A stretch of 64,000 nt of DNA from Desulfosporosinus fructosivorans (GTDB lineage Bacteria; Bacillota; Desulfitobacteriia; Desulfitobacteriales; Desulfitobacteriaceae). Below are positions 53,279 through 61,587 of the stretch, piece by piece. Made by a program: the position numbers and the translations under genes. Numbering within the stretch: position 1 is the stretch's first letter; every line of letters begins with the position of its first letter. Under the pieces are notes generated by a model that was not told the DNA's origin, made no database searches, and worked only from the letters and a program-made list of their open reading frames with translations. Location of the stretch: positions 328,453 to 392,452 of the forward strand of contig NZ_SPQQ01000006.1 in NCBI RefSeq assembly GCF_004766045.1, given 5' to 3'.

Positions 53279-54082
53279 ATGAAAATTCCAGCGAAGTTGA
53301 AACGAATGCTAACTCAGTTAGGTTTCCTTATGATTGTCGCTATAATAGCATGGCAGGAACTTCACCGTCCGCCTATCAAAAGCCCTTCAGATGCCTATCC
53401 CTATTTAACATCGATATCGCCAGCCCTAGTGAAACAGTGTATTCATGAAAATCGAACAGCTCCAACAATTCCCTTAGAGGAGTTAATTGCAATACGCTCC
53501 ACGATCCCTGAAAGCGAAGCACAAGCACTAATTAATCAACTTAAGAACCAGGTTCCTTTTTCAGCAATAGACTGGGGATTACTCTCCAAAGTTACACAGA
53601 ATAAGGTTAAAAGGCACAAGGAAATTCTCAACCAGTATACCTACTACCAGCCTAACGTGTACAAATTTCCCGTTATCGGAACTACGTGGTTTGGGGATAG
53701 TTTTGGAGCAGACCGTGAAGGGGGAATACGCAGACATGAAGGAACTGACCTTTTCGGGAAAGAAGGAACTCCCATTGTCAGCATCTGTGGTGGGAAAGTT
53801 GAACAATTAGGGTGGAACCGCCTGGGTGGAGAACGTGTCGGTATACGCGGGGATGATGGGAATTATTATTATTACGCACACCTCAAATCTATTGCCACAA
53901 CACTTGTAAAAGGGAATCGAGTACAATTCGGAGAGCCCTTGGGAACCATGGGGCATACAGGAGATGCTTTAACAACACCCGACCATCTTCATTTTGGGAT
54001 TGAACTACCGAATGGGCAATGGATTAATCCCTATCCATTTTTAGCAGTATGGCAGTATTGGGATGAGGAGAAGGGTTCTTAG
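53279..54082 (+). CDS. M23 family peptidase, divergent from lexA
   Basis: 267 aa with one N-terminal membrane segment or uncleaved signal (about 8-26). C-terminal M23 domain (about 145-265): REGGIRRHEGTDLFG, YYYYAHLKS and DHLHFGIE contain the His/Asp zinc and catalytic residues. Predicted cell-wall endopeptidase outside the membrane. GGGAGAGG site before ATG 53279. By position it takes the place of B. subtilis yneA, the SOS division inhibitor next to lexA, and shares the SOS box. Confidence 0.88.
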   Translation: MKIPAKLKRMLTQLGFLMIVAIIAWQELHRPPIKSPSDAYPYLTSISPALVKQCIHENRTAPTIPLEELIAIRSTIPESEAQALINQLKNQVPFSAIDWGLLSKVTQNKVKRHKEILNQYTYYQPNVYKFPVIGTTWFGDSFGADREGGIRRHEGTDLFGKEGTPIVSICGGKVEQLGWNRLGGERVGIRGDDGNYYYYAHLKSIATTLVKGNRVQFGEPLGTMGHTGDALTTPDHLHFGIELPNGQWINPYPFLAVWQYWDEEKGS

Positions 54083-54244
54083 TATTTCGTTTGATGCCCA
54101 GCGTATAAAACTTGCCCCTTGCTCTAAGATTCGTTATAATAGCGTAGTCAGTTAAAAAAAATATTATTATTATATTTTTGCAGTAATATATCTTCAGATT
54201 ATAGTACTTAATACTTAGATATAAGGATAAAGAGGGGTTAGTCA

Positions 54245-55228
54245 TTGAGGCATTCTACAAATCGCTTTGGCCCGAAATTACCGATTCTAATTCTATTAAT
54301 GCTGGTTAGCGTTTTGTCGTATATCGGATACAACTACATAAGTCCGACAATCGCAAAAGGACTGATTAGCGGAACTGAGACCAAAGCGAATACCGTCAAT
54401 TCTAAGACATTGATATCGAATAAGGATCTCTCAACCCAAGACGAAAGCTACGTTCTTATAGACCCACAAACAACTCAGATTCTGAAATCATACAATGCCG
54501 ACCTTAAACGGGCACCAGCGAGTACCACAAAGCTCCTCACTGGTCTTGTCGCAGAGAAGACCCTTCAGGATACAGATGTTGTAAGTGTTGGCCCTGAAGT
54601 GAATATTGAGGGGTCACAGCTAGGCCTCAGCCCAGGCGATCAAATATCAGTCAAAGAGCTCTTAACTGCACTATACGTTCACAGCTCGAATGATGCAGCT
54701 GCAGCGCTAGCCGTAAAAATCAGCGGTTCAATCCCAGCCTTTGCCGAGGAAATGAACAACTATGCGGCCACTTTAGGATGTACAGATAGTCAATTTACGA
54801 ACCCTCATGGAATGCCTGACCCGGACCTATATACTACTGCAAATGACCTAAGTAAAATAGCAAGTCAATTTCTCAAGAATGAACGGCTTATGAAATTGGT
54901 CAAACTACCTCATGCACGAATTCAATGGAAAGATGCAAAAGGTAACCCTCGTCAAGGCGAGTTTGACAATACGAATCTACTTCTCGGGAACTATCCTGGA
55001 GACGAAGGTCTGAAAACGGGTACGACCACAGAGGCTGGACAGTGCTTGGTATCGTATGTAACTAGACCCGATGGGGATTTGTTACTCGTCTTATTAGGAA
55101 GTGAGAATCGCTACAATGACACCATCAAGTTATTGGATGAAGGGTGGGCAGATCAGCGCTCGAAGGCTGCACTCCGAGGACTGGCAAATGACCCTAAATC
55201 ACTAATTATGAGTCCTGGAATATTCTAG
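54245..55228 (+). CDS. D-alanyl-D-alanine carboxypeptidase (PBP5 family)
   Basis: 327 aa from TTG 54245 (GAGGGG upstream). N-terminal membrane segment (about 12-35). Motifs: Ser93-xx-Lys96 in PASTTK, Ser147-Ser-Asn149 in HSSNDAA, and KTGTT near 258. It lacks the C-terminal beta domain and amphipathic anchor of PBP5, so it is a short form held by its N-terminal anchor. Second carboxypeptidase of the window; trims peptidoglycan stems. Confidence 0.9.
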   Translation: MRHSTNRFGPKLPILILLMLVSVLSYIGYNYISPTIAKGLISGTETKANTVNSKTLISNKDLSTQDESYVLIDPQTTQILKSYNADLKRAPASTTKLLTGLVAEKTLQDTDVVSVGPEVNIEGSQLGLSPGDQISVKELLTALYVHSSNDAAAALAVKISGSIPAFAEEMNNYAATLGCTDSQFTNPHGMPDPDLYTTANDLSKIASQFLKNERLMKLVKLPHARIQWKDAKGNPRQGEFDNTNLLLGNYPGDEGLKTGTTTEAGQCLVSYVTRPDGDLLLVLLGSENRYNDTIKLLDEGWADQRSKAALRGLANDPKSLIMSPGIF

Positions 55229-55261
55229 GTATATTTTAATTAATTCGGAGGTTCGAAAAAG

Positions 55262-55498
55262 TTGAAAAATCTAGGTGAAGCATGCGTATTAGAAGATCGT
55301 CCATGCACTGAATGCGGCGAGTGTGATCAATGTGATCAAGATCCAAACAAACAATGTGATAATTGCGGTCAATGTATTGAATTTCCAGATGGAGATTTCG
55401 CAGAAATTGAGATAGACGATATACTATTGAACACGGATAACCCAACTCCAGCTTCCCGCCATAAAGGGAAGGGGAGTAAATATCGGATTAAAGCATAG
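55262..55498 (+). CDS. Cysteine-rich small protein
   Basis: 78 aa from TTG 55262 with CGGAGG upstream. Nine cysteines, eight of them packed into about 25 residues (CTECGECDQCDQ and CDNCGQC spacing) plus Cys8, followed by an acidic segment and a basic tail (KGKGSKYRIK). The CxxC series suggests zinc or iron-sulfur binding. Family not recognised; similar short cysteine-rich proteins occur in clostridia. 33 bp behind the carboxypeptidase and perhaps co-transcribed. Confidence 0.7.
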   Translation: MKNLGEACVLEDRPCTECGECDQCDQDPNKQCDNCGQCIEFPDGDFAEIEIDDILLNTDNPTPASRHKGKGSKYRIKA

Positions 55499-55528
55499 CT
55501 TAGTGAATCATTACATTAATAGATTATA

Positions 55529-56761
55529 TTAGCTCATTATCATAGTTGTAAGATCCTTAACTAGCTCCCCTTGCTCATCACAGACCTTTATCCTAACCTT
55601 ACCATTCTCTAACGTAAAATAAAGAATATATTTGTTTGTGCTATCACCATTACCCAATGGATCTGTGGGATCAAGGGTTCTTTTTCTGGCAATACTAACT
55701 GGCCCAAAGAGATTCTCATCTTCGAGGATAACTTTGGGTTTTTGTTTATAATTACATATATTTAGCTTACCCCTGTGGCTCTCATCATAACTCGTATAGA
55801 CTAAAGTATAGTCCTCATTGTAGGTAGTTGAGTCTAAAGCAGGCACCGCACCTTGAGGATCATTATTAAATGGAATAGCATCCAATTCAAGTATCTCATG
55901 GTTATTAGAGCTATATCTTCGAGCCATAAAAATATTTAAGGTTTGATTACTAGAGGAACTAGAGGGATCAGTGTTTAAATTCATCCCAATAAAGCCAAAC
56001 CTATCCTCGATAGTTTGTGCCTTAATTACCTCTTTAACAAGAGGTTTATTATTTGTTAAGGGAGTACCATCAAAATCTATGGAGTAGAGGTCAATCCCAT
56101 TTGGAGTAAATGAGGTATAGGTAAGAGTACTGTCTAAGGTATTAGCATTGATTATTTGAGAAGGTTTTAGTAAGTAGGTCATATCACTGACCGGAGTATC
56201 TGTTTCATTAAAGGAAAAGACTGGTCGGTCGAAATTCTTTACATATAATAACTTATCATTTTCTTTAGAGTAATAGAGATTGCCTTTGAATTCCATGCTA
56301 TTAGCTTCTTCAAAACCCTCTATCGTTAAGAGTTCCTGTTCGGCATGTAAATTCTGGTCATTATCTCTGGTGAGAGTTGTTTTAACAACTCCATCATTAA
56401 AAGCTGTAATTATACTATGTTTAGAAAATGGACTATCGAACAATATAACATCCTCAAGATATTGGTGAGTCGGATATTCTGCTAAGAGTTGGCTCTCACC
56501 AGTAGCAACATCTAAATAGGATAAAGAAGAATAGCTAATATTTTCTTTAAGGTTTGTGGCTAATACTACCACAGCATTTTCACTTAATACATAATTATCT
56601 AGCCAAACAATATTTTTGATTTGTCCGAACTTTGAGGAATTAAATTCAAGGAAAGGTTCCCGAAAGTTAGGTTTAGGATGGGTTTTATTATCAGGAATTT
56701 GCGTAATAACAGTAGCTAACAACACTACAAGTGTAAATATAAGCATAATGTATTTTCTCAT
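55529..56761 (-). CDS. Secreted or anchored protein of unknown function
   Basis: 410 aa, N-terminal hydrophobic segment (MRKYIMLIFTLVVLLATVIT) as signal or anchor. The rest is rich in beta-strand-like repeats (for example SYLDVATGESQLLAEYP, NDGVVKTTLTRD) compatible with a beta-propeller, but no family is recognised. AT-rich and Asn-rich compared with the housekeeping genes. A GGAGGGAG site precedes the ATG at 56761. Divergent from the membrane protein at 56840. Confidence 0.7.
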   Translation of the reverse strand: MRKYIMLIFTLVVLLATVITQIPDNKTHPKPNFREPFLEFNSSKFGQIKNIVWLDNYVLSENAVVVLATNLKENISYSSLSYLDVATGESQLLAEYPTHQYLEDVILFDSPFSKHSIITAFNDGVVKTTLTRDNDQNLHAEQELLTIEGFEEANSMEFKGNLYYSKENDKLLYVKNFDRPVFSFNETDTPVSDMTYLLKPSQIINANTLDSTLTYTSFTPNGIDLYSIDFDGTPLTNNKPLVKEVIKAQTIEDRFGFIGMNLNTDPSSSSSNQTLNIFMARRYSSNNHEILELDAIPFNNDPQGAVPALDSTTYNEDYTLVYTSYDESHRGKLNICNYKQKPKVILEDENLFGPVSIARKRTLDPTDPLGNGDSTNKYILYFTLENGKVRIKVCDEQGELVKDLTTMIMS

Positions 56762-56839
56762 TATAGACCCAATACTCCCTCCATAATATGGTATAATTAA
56801 TTATATCACAAATTAGGTGACTTAAAGGAGTAAAGTTAA

Positions 56840-57652
56840 ATGTCTATAACTGATAAATTTAACGAACAGTTTAAAGCAATACATAAGGTCATTTGGATCA
56901 TTTTACTGCCCATAATTTTAGATATAGGAGAACTCCATCTTTATGAAAGGATTTTCAAAACTGAATATGAGCCCATCTCCCAACTATTCAACTTAAAAAT
57001 CGGGTTTATATCAGCCCCACCAAGTATTAGATATATCTTGGAAGACTTTCCTTCTCTTATATTTCAATATAACCCTAGCAATTTTCGAGGAGTAATAAAT
57101 CAAATCAACCTGGCAAACCTCTTGCTTCTGTTATCTTTTGTTCTTGTCACAAGTTTTTTATTCGGTGGCTATTTATCAGTTATTAGCCAAGCAGGGCATA
57201 AAAAGGTAACATTTAAAGACTTTCTTCAGGATGGTAATAGAGTATGGTTTAAGTTTTTCATCCTTAACCTCTTGGAGGTTATTCCTTTTCTCTTAATGTT
57301 TATAAAAAAAGAATATGCTTATTTTAGTTTAGTTTACATTGTGTTAGTTTATGTTCAATACTCAATTGTTGTAGATAAGGTAAGTCTTATAGAAAATTTT
57401 CAGTTTGGAATTAGATTCTTATTGCAAAACTTACGCTTAACCATCAGAATGGCTATTTCTTTTGGCATTTTGTTTTCCTTAGTTGGGATAGTTATACACC
57501 CTTTAGCAAAGATGGGCCTGAATGGCATTGTCCTTGGATCTGTTATCACTGCTTATTTTGGAGCTGTGATTAATAAAGCTGTGCTAGAAATCTACAGAGA
57601 GGTATCCCAAAACCAAAGTGAGCAAATAGAAGAAATCACCCCTAAGGAATGA
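56840..57652 (+). CDS. Multi-pass membrane protein, unknown
   Basis: 270 aa with about five to six hydrophobic segments (for example VIWIILLPIILDI near 18-30, LLLLLSFVLVTSFLFGG near 92-108, and two more in the last third). N- and C-termini polar. Ribosome site AAAGGAG, ATG 56840. AT-rich. Not recognised. Divergent to the secreted protein at 55529, possibly functionally linked. Confidence 0.65.
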   Translation: MSITDKFNEQFKAIHKVIWIILLPIILDIGELHLYERIFKTEYEPISQLFNLKIGFISAPPSIRYILEDFPSLIFQYNPSNFRGVINQINLANLLLLLSFVLVTSFLFGGYLSVISQAGHKKVTFKDFLQDGNRVWFKFFILNLLEVIPFLLMFIKKEYAYFSLVYIVLVYVQYSIVVDKVSLIENFQFGIRFLLQNLRLTIRMAISFGILFSLVGIVIHPLAKMGLNGIVLGSVITAYFGAVINKAVLEIYREVSQNQSEQIEEITPKE

Positions 57653-57825
57653 ATGACGACAATTGCTTACTACGTTGCTCCCCGCTCTTAAATGAAGGGA
57701 TACTTGTTATTTTGTAGAAATAGTAGTTGAAATGCCTTTGCAACGATGAAAATGGGCCAGAACTTCGATCAATCGAGAAATTAATTCTCATGCTGACAAA
57801 AAGAAGTGGTGGGGAGGAATTAGAG

Positions 57826-59472
57826 ATGAAGAGGGCTTATCGAAGTAAGAAAGAAAGTACATTACTAATGCTTTCTTTTATAAAGACAAGCGGTTTTCTG
57901 TTCATTCTATTTTCTCTGCTGGTTTTATCGGTATGTTTAAACCCGAGCAGTCAGAATCCCATTGTTGCTCAAAGCGCAGTGGGGTTCATAGATACTGAAT
58001 TGCAGTATACACTTTCTATTGTCCAGACAAAGGGGTCTTCTATTCGGGCCGATGAAAAAACCATATATTCAGGGACCTTTGACCTTGTTATTCAGAACGA
58101 CAAAGGAACAGAAACCAGCCGACGGTCACTCAATCAGTCCTTTGGTAATAAAGACCTGCTCTTTGACGGTCCGGTGAATCTCATTCTAAACGATTACAAT
58201 AATGATAATTTGCTCGACATCCCTATTGGACTCCCTGTGAACGATGGTAGTGGTGAATATAAGTATCATATTTTCAGTGTTGGCAAAGATGGCAAGATTT
58301 TTTCATTACCCATAAAAGGGTATAAAGAAGAGGGCTTTGTTTATACTGCCGCTGGTAGTTATTCAATTGAGTTCACTAGAACAGGAGGTATTGGAGAAGG
58401 TAAGAGTCCAGGTATAGTAATTGGTGTTAAGAATAACGGCGGCGGTTTTGAACCTGCCAAATATGTCTGGGATGGAAAACTATTTAAATTTGAAAAAGAA
58501 AGTCCTTTCATTATTTCCAAGGCAGTATTAGATGCCAATAATGATAAATATTTGATTACAGTCATACAAACGGAATACAAAAAGCCACTTACCCCTGACG
58601 AACAAGGCTTTAGTATTTTCGAAAGCATGTACCGAGGACGTTTTGATCTTCAAATTCAGAACAGCAGCGGGAAGGTAACGAGCAGGGTTTCGCTCAATAA
58701 CTACTTCGGAAATGACGAATTGAGCTGTGGAACTTTCCCACTTGTATTCAAAGATTATAATAAAGACGGTCATTATGATTTTGCAATTGGTCGGCCAGGA
58801 AAATCCAGTCCGGAATTTCAATATGTTTTACTCAGTGTCAATGGCGAGGGGATTGTGTATAATCTGCCGGCTATTGGCTATAAAGAAGATGGGTTCATTT
58901 ACAGCGCGGAGACACAAGCAGGGTTTTCTTTATTGGACGATGGAGAAACTAGTATTGGAGTTACTCTGAGCAATTTCAATGGCTATGGGTTTGGATACGG
59001 ATACGGTAAATATTTATGGAACGGTAGTCAGTTTGTTTTTTCTGACAAGGCTTCAATAGAAAAGTCTGATGGAGTCACAAAAATATATCAAGACAAAAGA
59101 TTTGATTTTAGTGTAGAATACCCAGTGGAATGGACAGCTATAATGGAAACCTATATCGAGCCAACTGCAGAACATAATGCAAGTCCTGATAGTGGAATTA
59201 ATATATACGTGGATGGCAAGCAAGTTGAAAGAATTTATGTGTTTGGTCAAGTCAGCCATATCAGACCAACTATTGATGGATTTCATAGAGAAGAATTTAC
59301 AACAAATAGTGGCTTAAAGGGACATCTTTATAGCGATGAGATTGATGGGAAAAGACATATAGATTTAATCCTTGGTGAAGGTTACCATGGGGCAAATGTA
59401 AGGATTAGCCCTGAATGTTTTAATCAAAATAAAGAACGAATAATGGAGGTGCTGAAAAGTATAAAAATCTGA
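57826..59472 (+). CDS. Secreted protein with two tandem FG-GAP-like repeats and a C-terminal domain
   Basis: 548 aa from ATG 57826 (GGGGAGGA upstream; an in-frame extension to 57727 is doubtful). N-terminal membrane segment around 18-40. Two copies of a module of about 175 residues: the first holds NDYNNDNLLDIPIG and GYKEEGFVYTA, the second KDYNKDGHYDFAIG and GYKEDGFIYSA; the DxNxD/DxNxDG cores look like calcium-binding or FG-GAP-type loops. The last 120 residues (DKRFDFSVEYPVEWTA...) resemble PsbP-like domains. Exported, function unknown. Confidence 0.75.
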   Translation: MKRAYRSKKESTLLMLSFIKTSGFLFILFSLLVLSVCLNPSSQNPIVAQSAVGFIDTELQYTLSIVQTKGSSIRADEKTIYSGTFDLVIQNDKGTETSRRSLNQSFGNKDLLFDGPVNLILNDYNNDNLLDIPIGLPVNDGSGEYKYHIFSVGKDGKIFSLPIKGYKEEGFVYTAAGSYSIEFTRTGGIGEGKSPGIVIGVKNNGGGFEPAKYVWDGKLFKFEKESPFIISKAVLDANNDKYLITVIQTEYKKPLTPDEQGFSIFESMYRGRFDLQIQNSSGKVTSRVSLNNYFGNDELSCGTFPLVFKDYNKDGHYDFAIGRPGKSSPEFQYVLLSVNGEGIVYNLPAIGYKEDGFIYSAETQAGFSLLDDGETSIGVTLSNFNGYGFGYGYGKYLWNGSQFVFSDKASIEKSDGVTKIYQDKRFDFSVEYPVEWTAIMETYIEPTAEHNASPDSGINIYVDGKQVERIYVFGQVSHIRPTIDGFHREEFTTNSGLKGHLYSDEIDGKRHIDLILGEGYHGANVRISPECFNQNKERIMEVLKSIKI

Positions 59473-59521
59473 TGGATTACTTTCGGGAGATTATTATAAT
59501 ATATATGCTTTTTGGTTTTTG

Positions 59522-59550
59522 TTGAATTATAAAAACGAGTATGTTACAAT
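59522..59550 (+). promoter_or_regulatory. Promoter of the ABC-F gene
   Basis: TTGAAT at 59522 and TACAAT at 59545-59550, 17-bp spacer. About 35 bases upstream of the two-codon leader ORF. Confidence 0.6.
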
Positions 59551-59585
59551 ATTTAGTGTAATTAATTGAAATTGGAGTTGAAAAA

Positions 59586-59594
59586 ATGAAGTAA
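59586..59594 (+). CDS. Two-codon leader ORF (Met-Lys-stop)
   Basis: ATG AAG TAA, with GGAG eight bases upstream (TTGGAGTTGAAAAA). Its end overlaps the left arm of terminator hairpin 1 (59591-59603), the arrangement of ribosome-controlled attenuators ahead of ABC-F resistance genes. Confidence 0.6.
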   Translation: MK

Positions 59595-59687
59595 TTTTCT
59601 TGCTAATTTTAAAAGAATAACAAAATCGTGGTGCGGAAAATGCCGCTTATTTTGTTGTTCTTATGCAAGAAAGTTACCAATTTTTTT
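59591..59687 (+). promoter_or_regulatory. Attenuator terminator 1 of the ABC-F gene
   Basis: 13-bp outer stem pairs 59591-59603 with 59665-59677; an inner 14-bp stem (59613-59626 with 59649-59662) and a GCGG/CCGC tip complete it. Seven T at 59681-59687 follow. The left arm begins at the leader ORF stop codon. Confidence 0.65.
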
Positions 59688-59742
59688 CACTCAGACAATA
59701 TATCCTCTTCATGCCCAATAAGGGTTTGATTTTGCTGTATTT

Positions 59743-59788
59743 ATGAGCTGTAAGAATTGACTTTCTTGCAGCTCATATTTTTTATACT
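59743..59788 (+). promoter_or_regulatory. Attenuator terminator 2 and antiterminator site
   Basis: 14-bp stem ATGAGCTGTAAGAA / TTCTTGCAGCTCAT followed by ATTTTTTAT, just before the ribosome site. ACTTTCTTGC (59760-59769) is complementary to GCAAGAAAGT (59665-59674), the right arm of terminator 1, so freeing that arm would break terminator 2. Confidence 0.65.
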
Positions 59789-59801
59789 GGAGGATGAATT
59801 T

Positions 59802-61280
59802 ATGTCTTTGATAAACGTTACAAATCTGACCTTTGGCTATGACGGCAGTTACGATAACATATTTGAAAACGTAAGTTTTCAAATAGATACCGCTTGGAAA
59901 TTGGGTTTTACAGGAAGAAATGGTAGAGGTAAGACAACATTTCTTAATTTGTTGCGTGGTAAATATGAATACAGCGGTAATATATCTGCAAATATCAGCT
60001 TTGAATATTTCCCTTTCGATGTATTAAACAAGGGTAATAATACCCTTGATATAATCAGCGACATTTTCCCAGACTATACCCACTGGAAATTGATGCGTGA
60101 ACTTTCATTACTAGAACTTTCTGAGGAAATCTTATATCGTCCTTTTGATTCATTATCCAACGGAGAGCAAACGAAAGTGATGCTTGCTACTTTGTTTCTT
60201 AAGGAAAATAGTTTTCTATTGATTGATGAGCCAACTAATCACCTTGATATGAAGGCCAGAAAACTTGTCAGTGACTATCTCAATACTAAAAGTGGTTTTA
60301 TTCTAGTATCTCACGACAGATCATTTCTTGATAACTGTGTTGACCATATTCTTTCGATCAATAAGACCAATGTAGAAATCCAAAGGGGTAACTTTTCTAG
60401 TTGGTGGGAAAATAAACAAAGACAAGACAGCTTTGAACTTGCAGAAAATGAAAAGCTCAAAAAAGATATTACTCGCTTGTCGGATTCTGCCAAACGAGCG
60501 AGTAGTTGGTCGCACGAGGTGGAAAAGACGAAAAATGGAACAACAAACTCCGGTTCCAAGCTAGATAAAGGTTATGTTGGCCATAAGGCAGCTAAAATGA
60601 TGAAACGCTCAAAGTCAATCGAAAGCAGACAGCAATCAGCTATTGAAGAGAAGTCTAAACTTCTTAGAAATATTGAAAACTCTGACAGCCTGAAGATTTC
60701 TCAGCTTGCTTATCATAAGAACCGACTTGCCGAACTCGATAATATTTCGATTTTTTACGATGAAACAATGGTTTGCAAAGATGTCGGCTTTACTATTGAC
60801 CAAGGTGACCGAATTGCGCTTATAGGTAAAAACGGCTCCGGAAAATCAAGTATTATCAAACTTATTTGTGGTGAGGATATAAACTATACAGGCACTTTCA
60901 GGAAAGGAAGTCAGCTTAAAATATCCTATGTCTCCCAGGATACTTCACACCTTCAGGGCAAATTAAATGACTACGCTGCAAACAACGAGATCGATGAAAG
61001 CCTTTTTAAATCTATCTTAAGAAAGCTTGATTTTTCCAGAGTTCAATTTGAAAAGGATATGTCAGCTTTTAGCGGCGGGCAAAAGAAAAAAGTGCTGATT
61101 GCAAAAAGTCTATGCGAGAAAGTTCATTTGCATATCTGGGACGAACCGCTTAATTTTATTGATATTATCTCTCGCATGCAAATAGAAGAGTTACTGCTTG
61201 AATACTCACCAACTTTACTATTTGTGGAACATGACAGTAACTTTTACAAAAATATTGCAACAAAGTTTTTTGAACTTTAA
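59802..61280 (+). CDS. ABC-F ribosomal-protection ATPase (Lsa/Vga-like)
   Basis: 492 aa from ATG 59802 with GGAGGATGAA upstream. Two ATPase domains: FTGRNGRGKTTF and LSNGEQ with LLIDEPTNHLD, then ALIGKNGSGKSS, FSGGQKKK and HIWDEPLNFID followed by ILSRMQIEELLLEYSPT-like end, the pattern of the Lsa/Vga group rather than Uup or EttA. The linker has the charged coiled-coil (about 190-300) that reaches the ribosomal P-site. Such proteins give lincosamide, streptogramin A and pleuromutilin resistance. No membrane segments. Leader: see attenuator. Confidence 0.9.
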   Translation: MSLINVTNLTFGYDGSYDNIFENVSFQIDTAWKLGFTGRNGRGKTTFLNLLRGKYEYSGNISANISFEYFPFDVLNKGNNTLDIISDIFPDYTHWKLMRELSLLELSEEILYRPFDSLSNGEQTKVMLATLFLKENSFLLIDEPTNHLDMKARKLVSDYLNTKSGFILVSHDRSFLDNCVDHILSINKTNVEIQRGNFSSWWENKQRQDSFELAENEKLKKDITRLSDSAKRASSWSHEVEKTKNGTTNSGSKLDKGYVGHKAAKMMKRSKSIESRQQSAIEEKSKLLRNIENSDSLKISQLAYHKNRLAELDNISIFYDETMVCKDVGFTIDQGDRIALIGKNGSGKSSIIKLICGEDINYTGTFRKGSQLKISYVSQDTSHLQGKLNDYAANNEIDESLFKSILRKLDFSRVQFEKDMSAFSGGQKKKVLIAKSLCEKVHLHIWDEPLNFIDIISRMQIEELLLEYSPTLLFVEHDSNFYKNIATKFFEL

Positions 61281-61504
61281 CTGGATGGACAACCGCCGCT
61301 TGAATTGCAACACATTCTCCAATTATTTTAGCTTACCCAGATGCCCAAATTCTCGATTTCGATACTTCATCGGTTTCTCAAACAACGTATGAAGATACCT
61401 CGCATTAGCAGATTAGCGAAGGTTTTTTAGAAATAGAGGTCGTTATTTACGCAAACTCTTCGAGAATTAGGGTTCACTAATCACCTATTTTAAGGCGTTG
61501 GTAA
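61281..61504. other. Intergenic DNA, nothing clear but a terminator
   Basis: No supported gene. A terminator-like hairpin at 61398-61428 is followed by a longer one near 61505. Confidence 0.4.
61398..61428 (+). terminator. Terminator of the ABC-F gene
   Basis: CCTCGC ... GCGAAGG short stem (one bulge) followed by TTTTTT. Confidence 0.5.
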
Positions 61505-61506
61505 AC

Positions 61507-61554
61507 AAAGATCCCTCGAAGCCAATCAACTGTTGGTATTCAAGGGATCTTTTT
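61507..61554. terminator. Bidirectional terminator before putP
   Basis: AAAGATCCCT / AGGGATCTTT with an inner GCCAAT/GTTGGT pairing; T-rich on both sides, so it can end putP (minus) and plus-strand transcripts. Confidence 0.75.
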
Positions 61555-61587
61555 GTCGCATCAATTTAGTAACTATCAAATTTGTTC

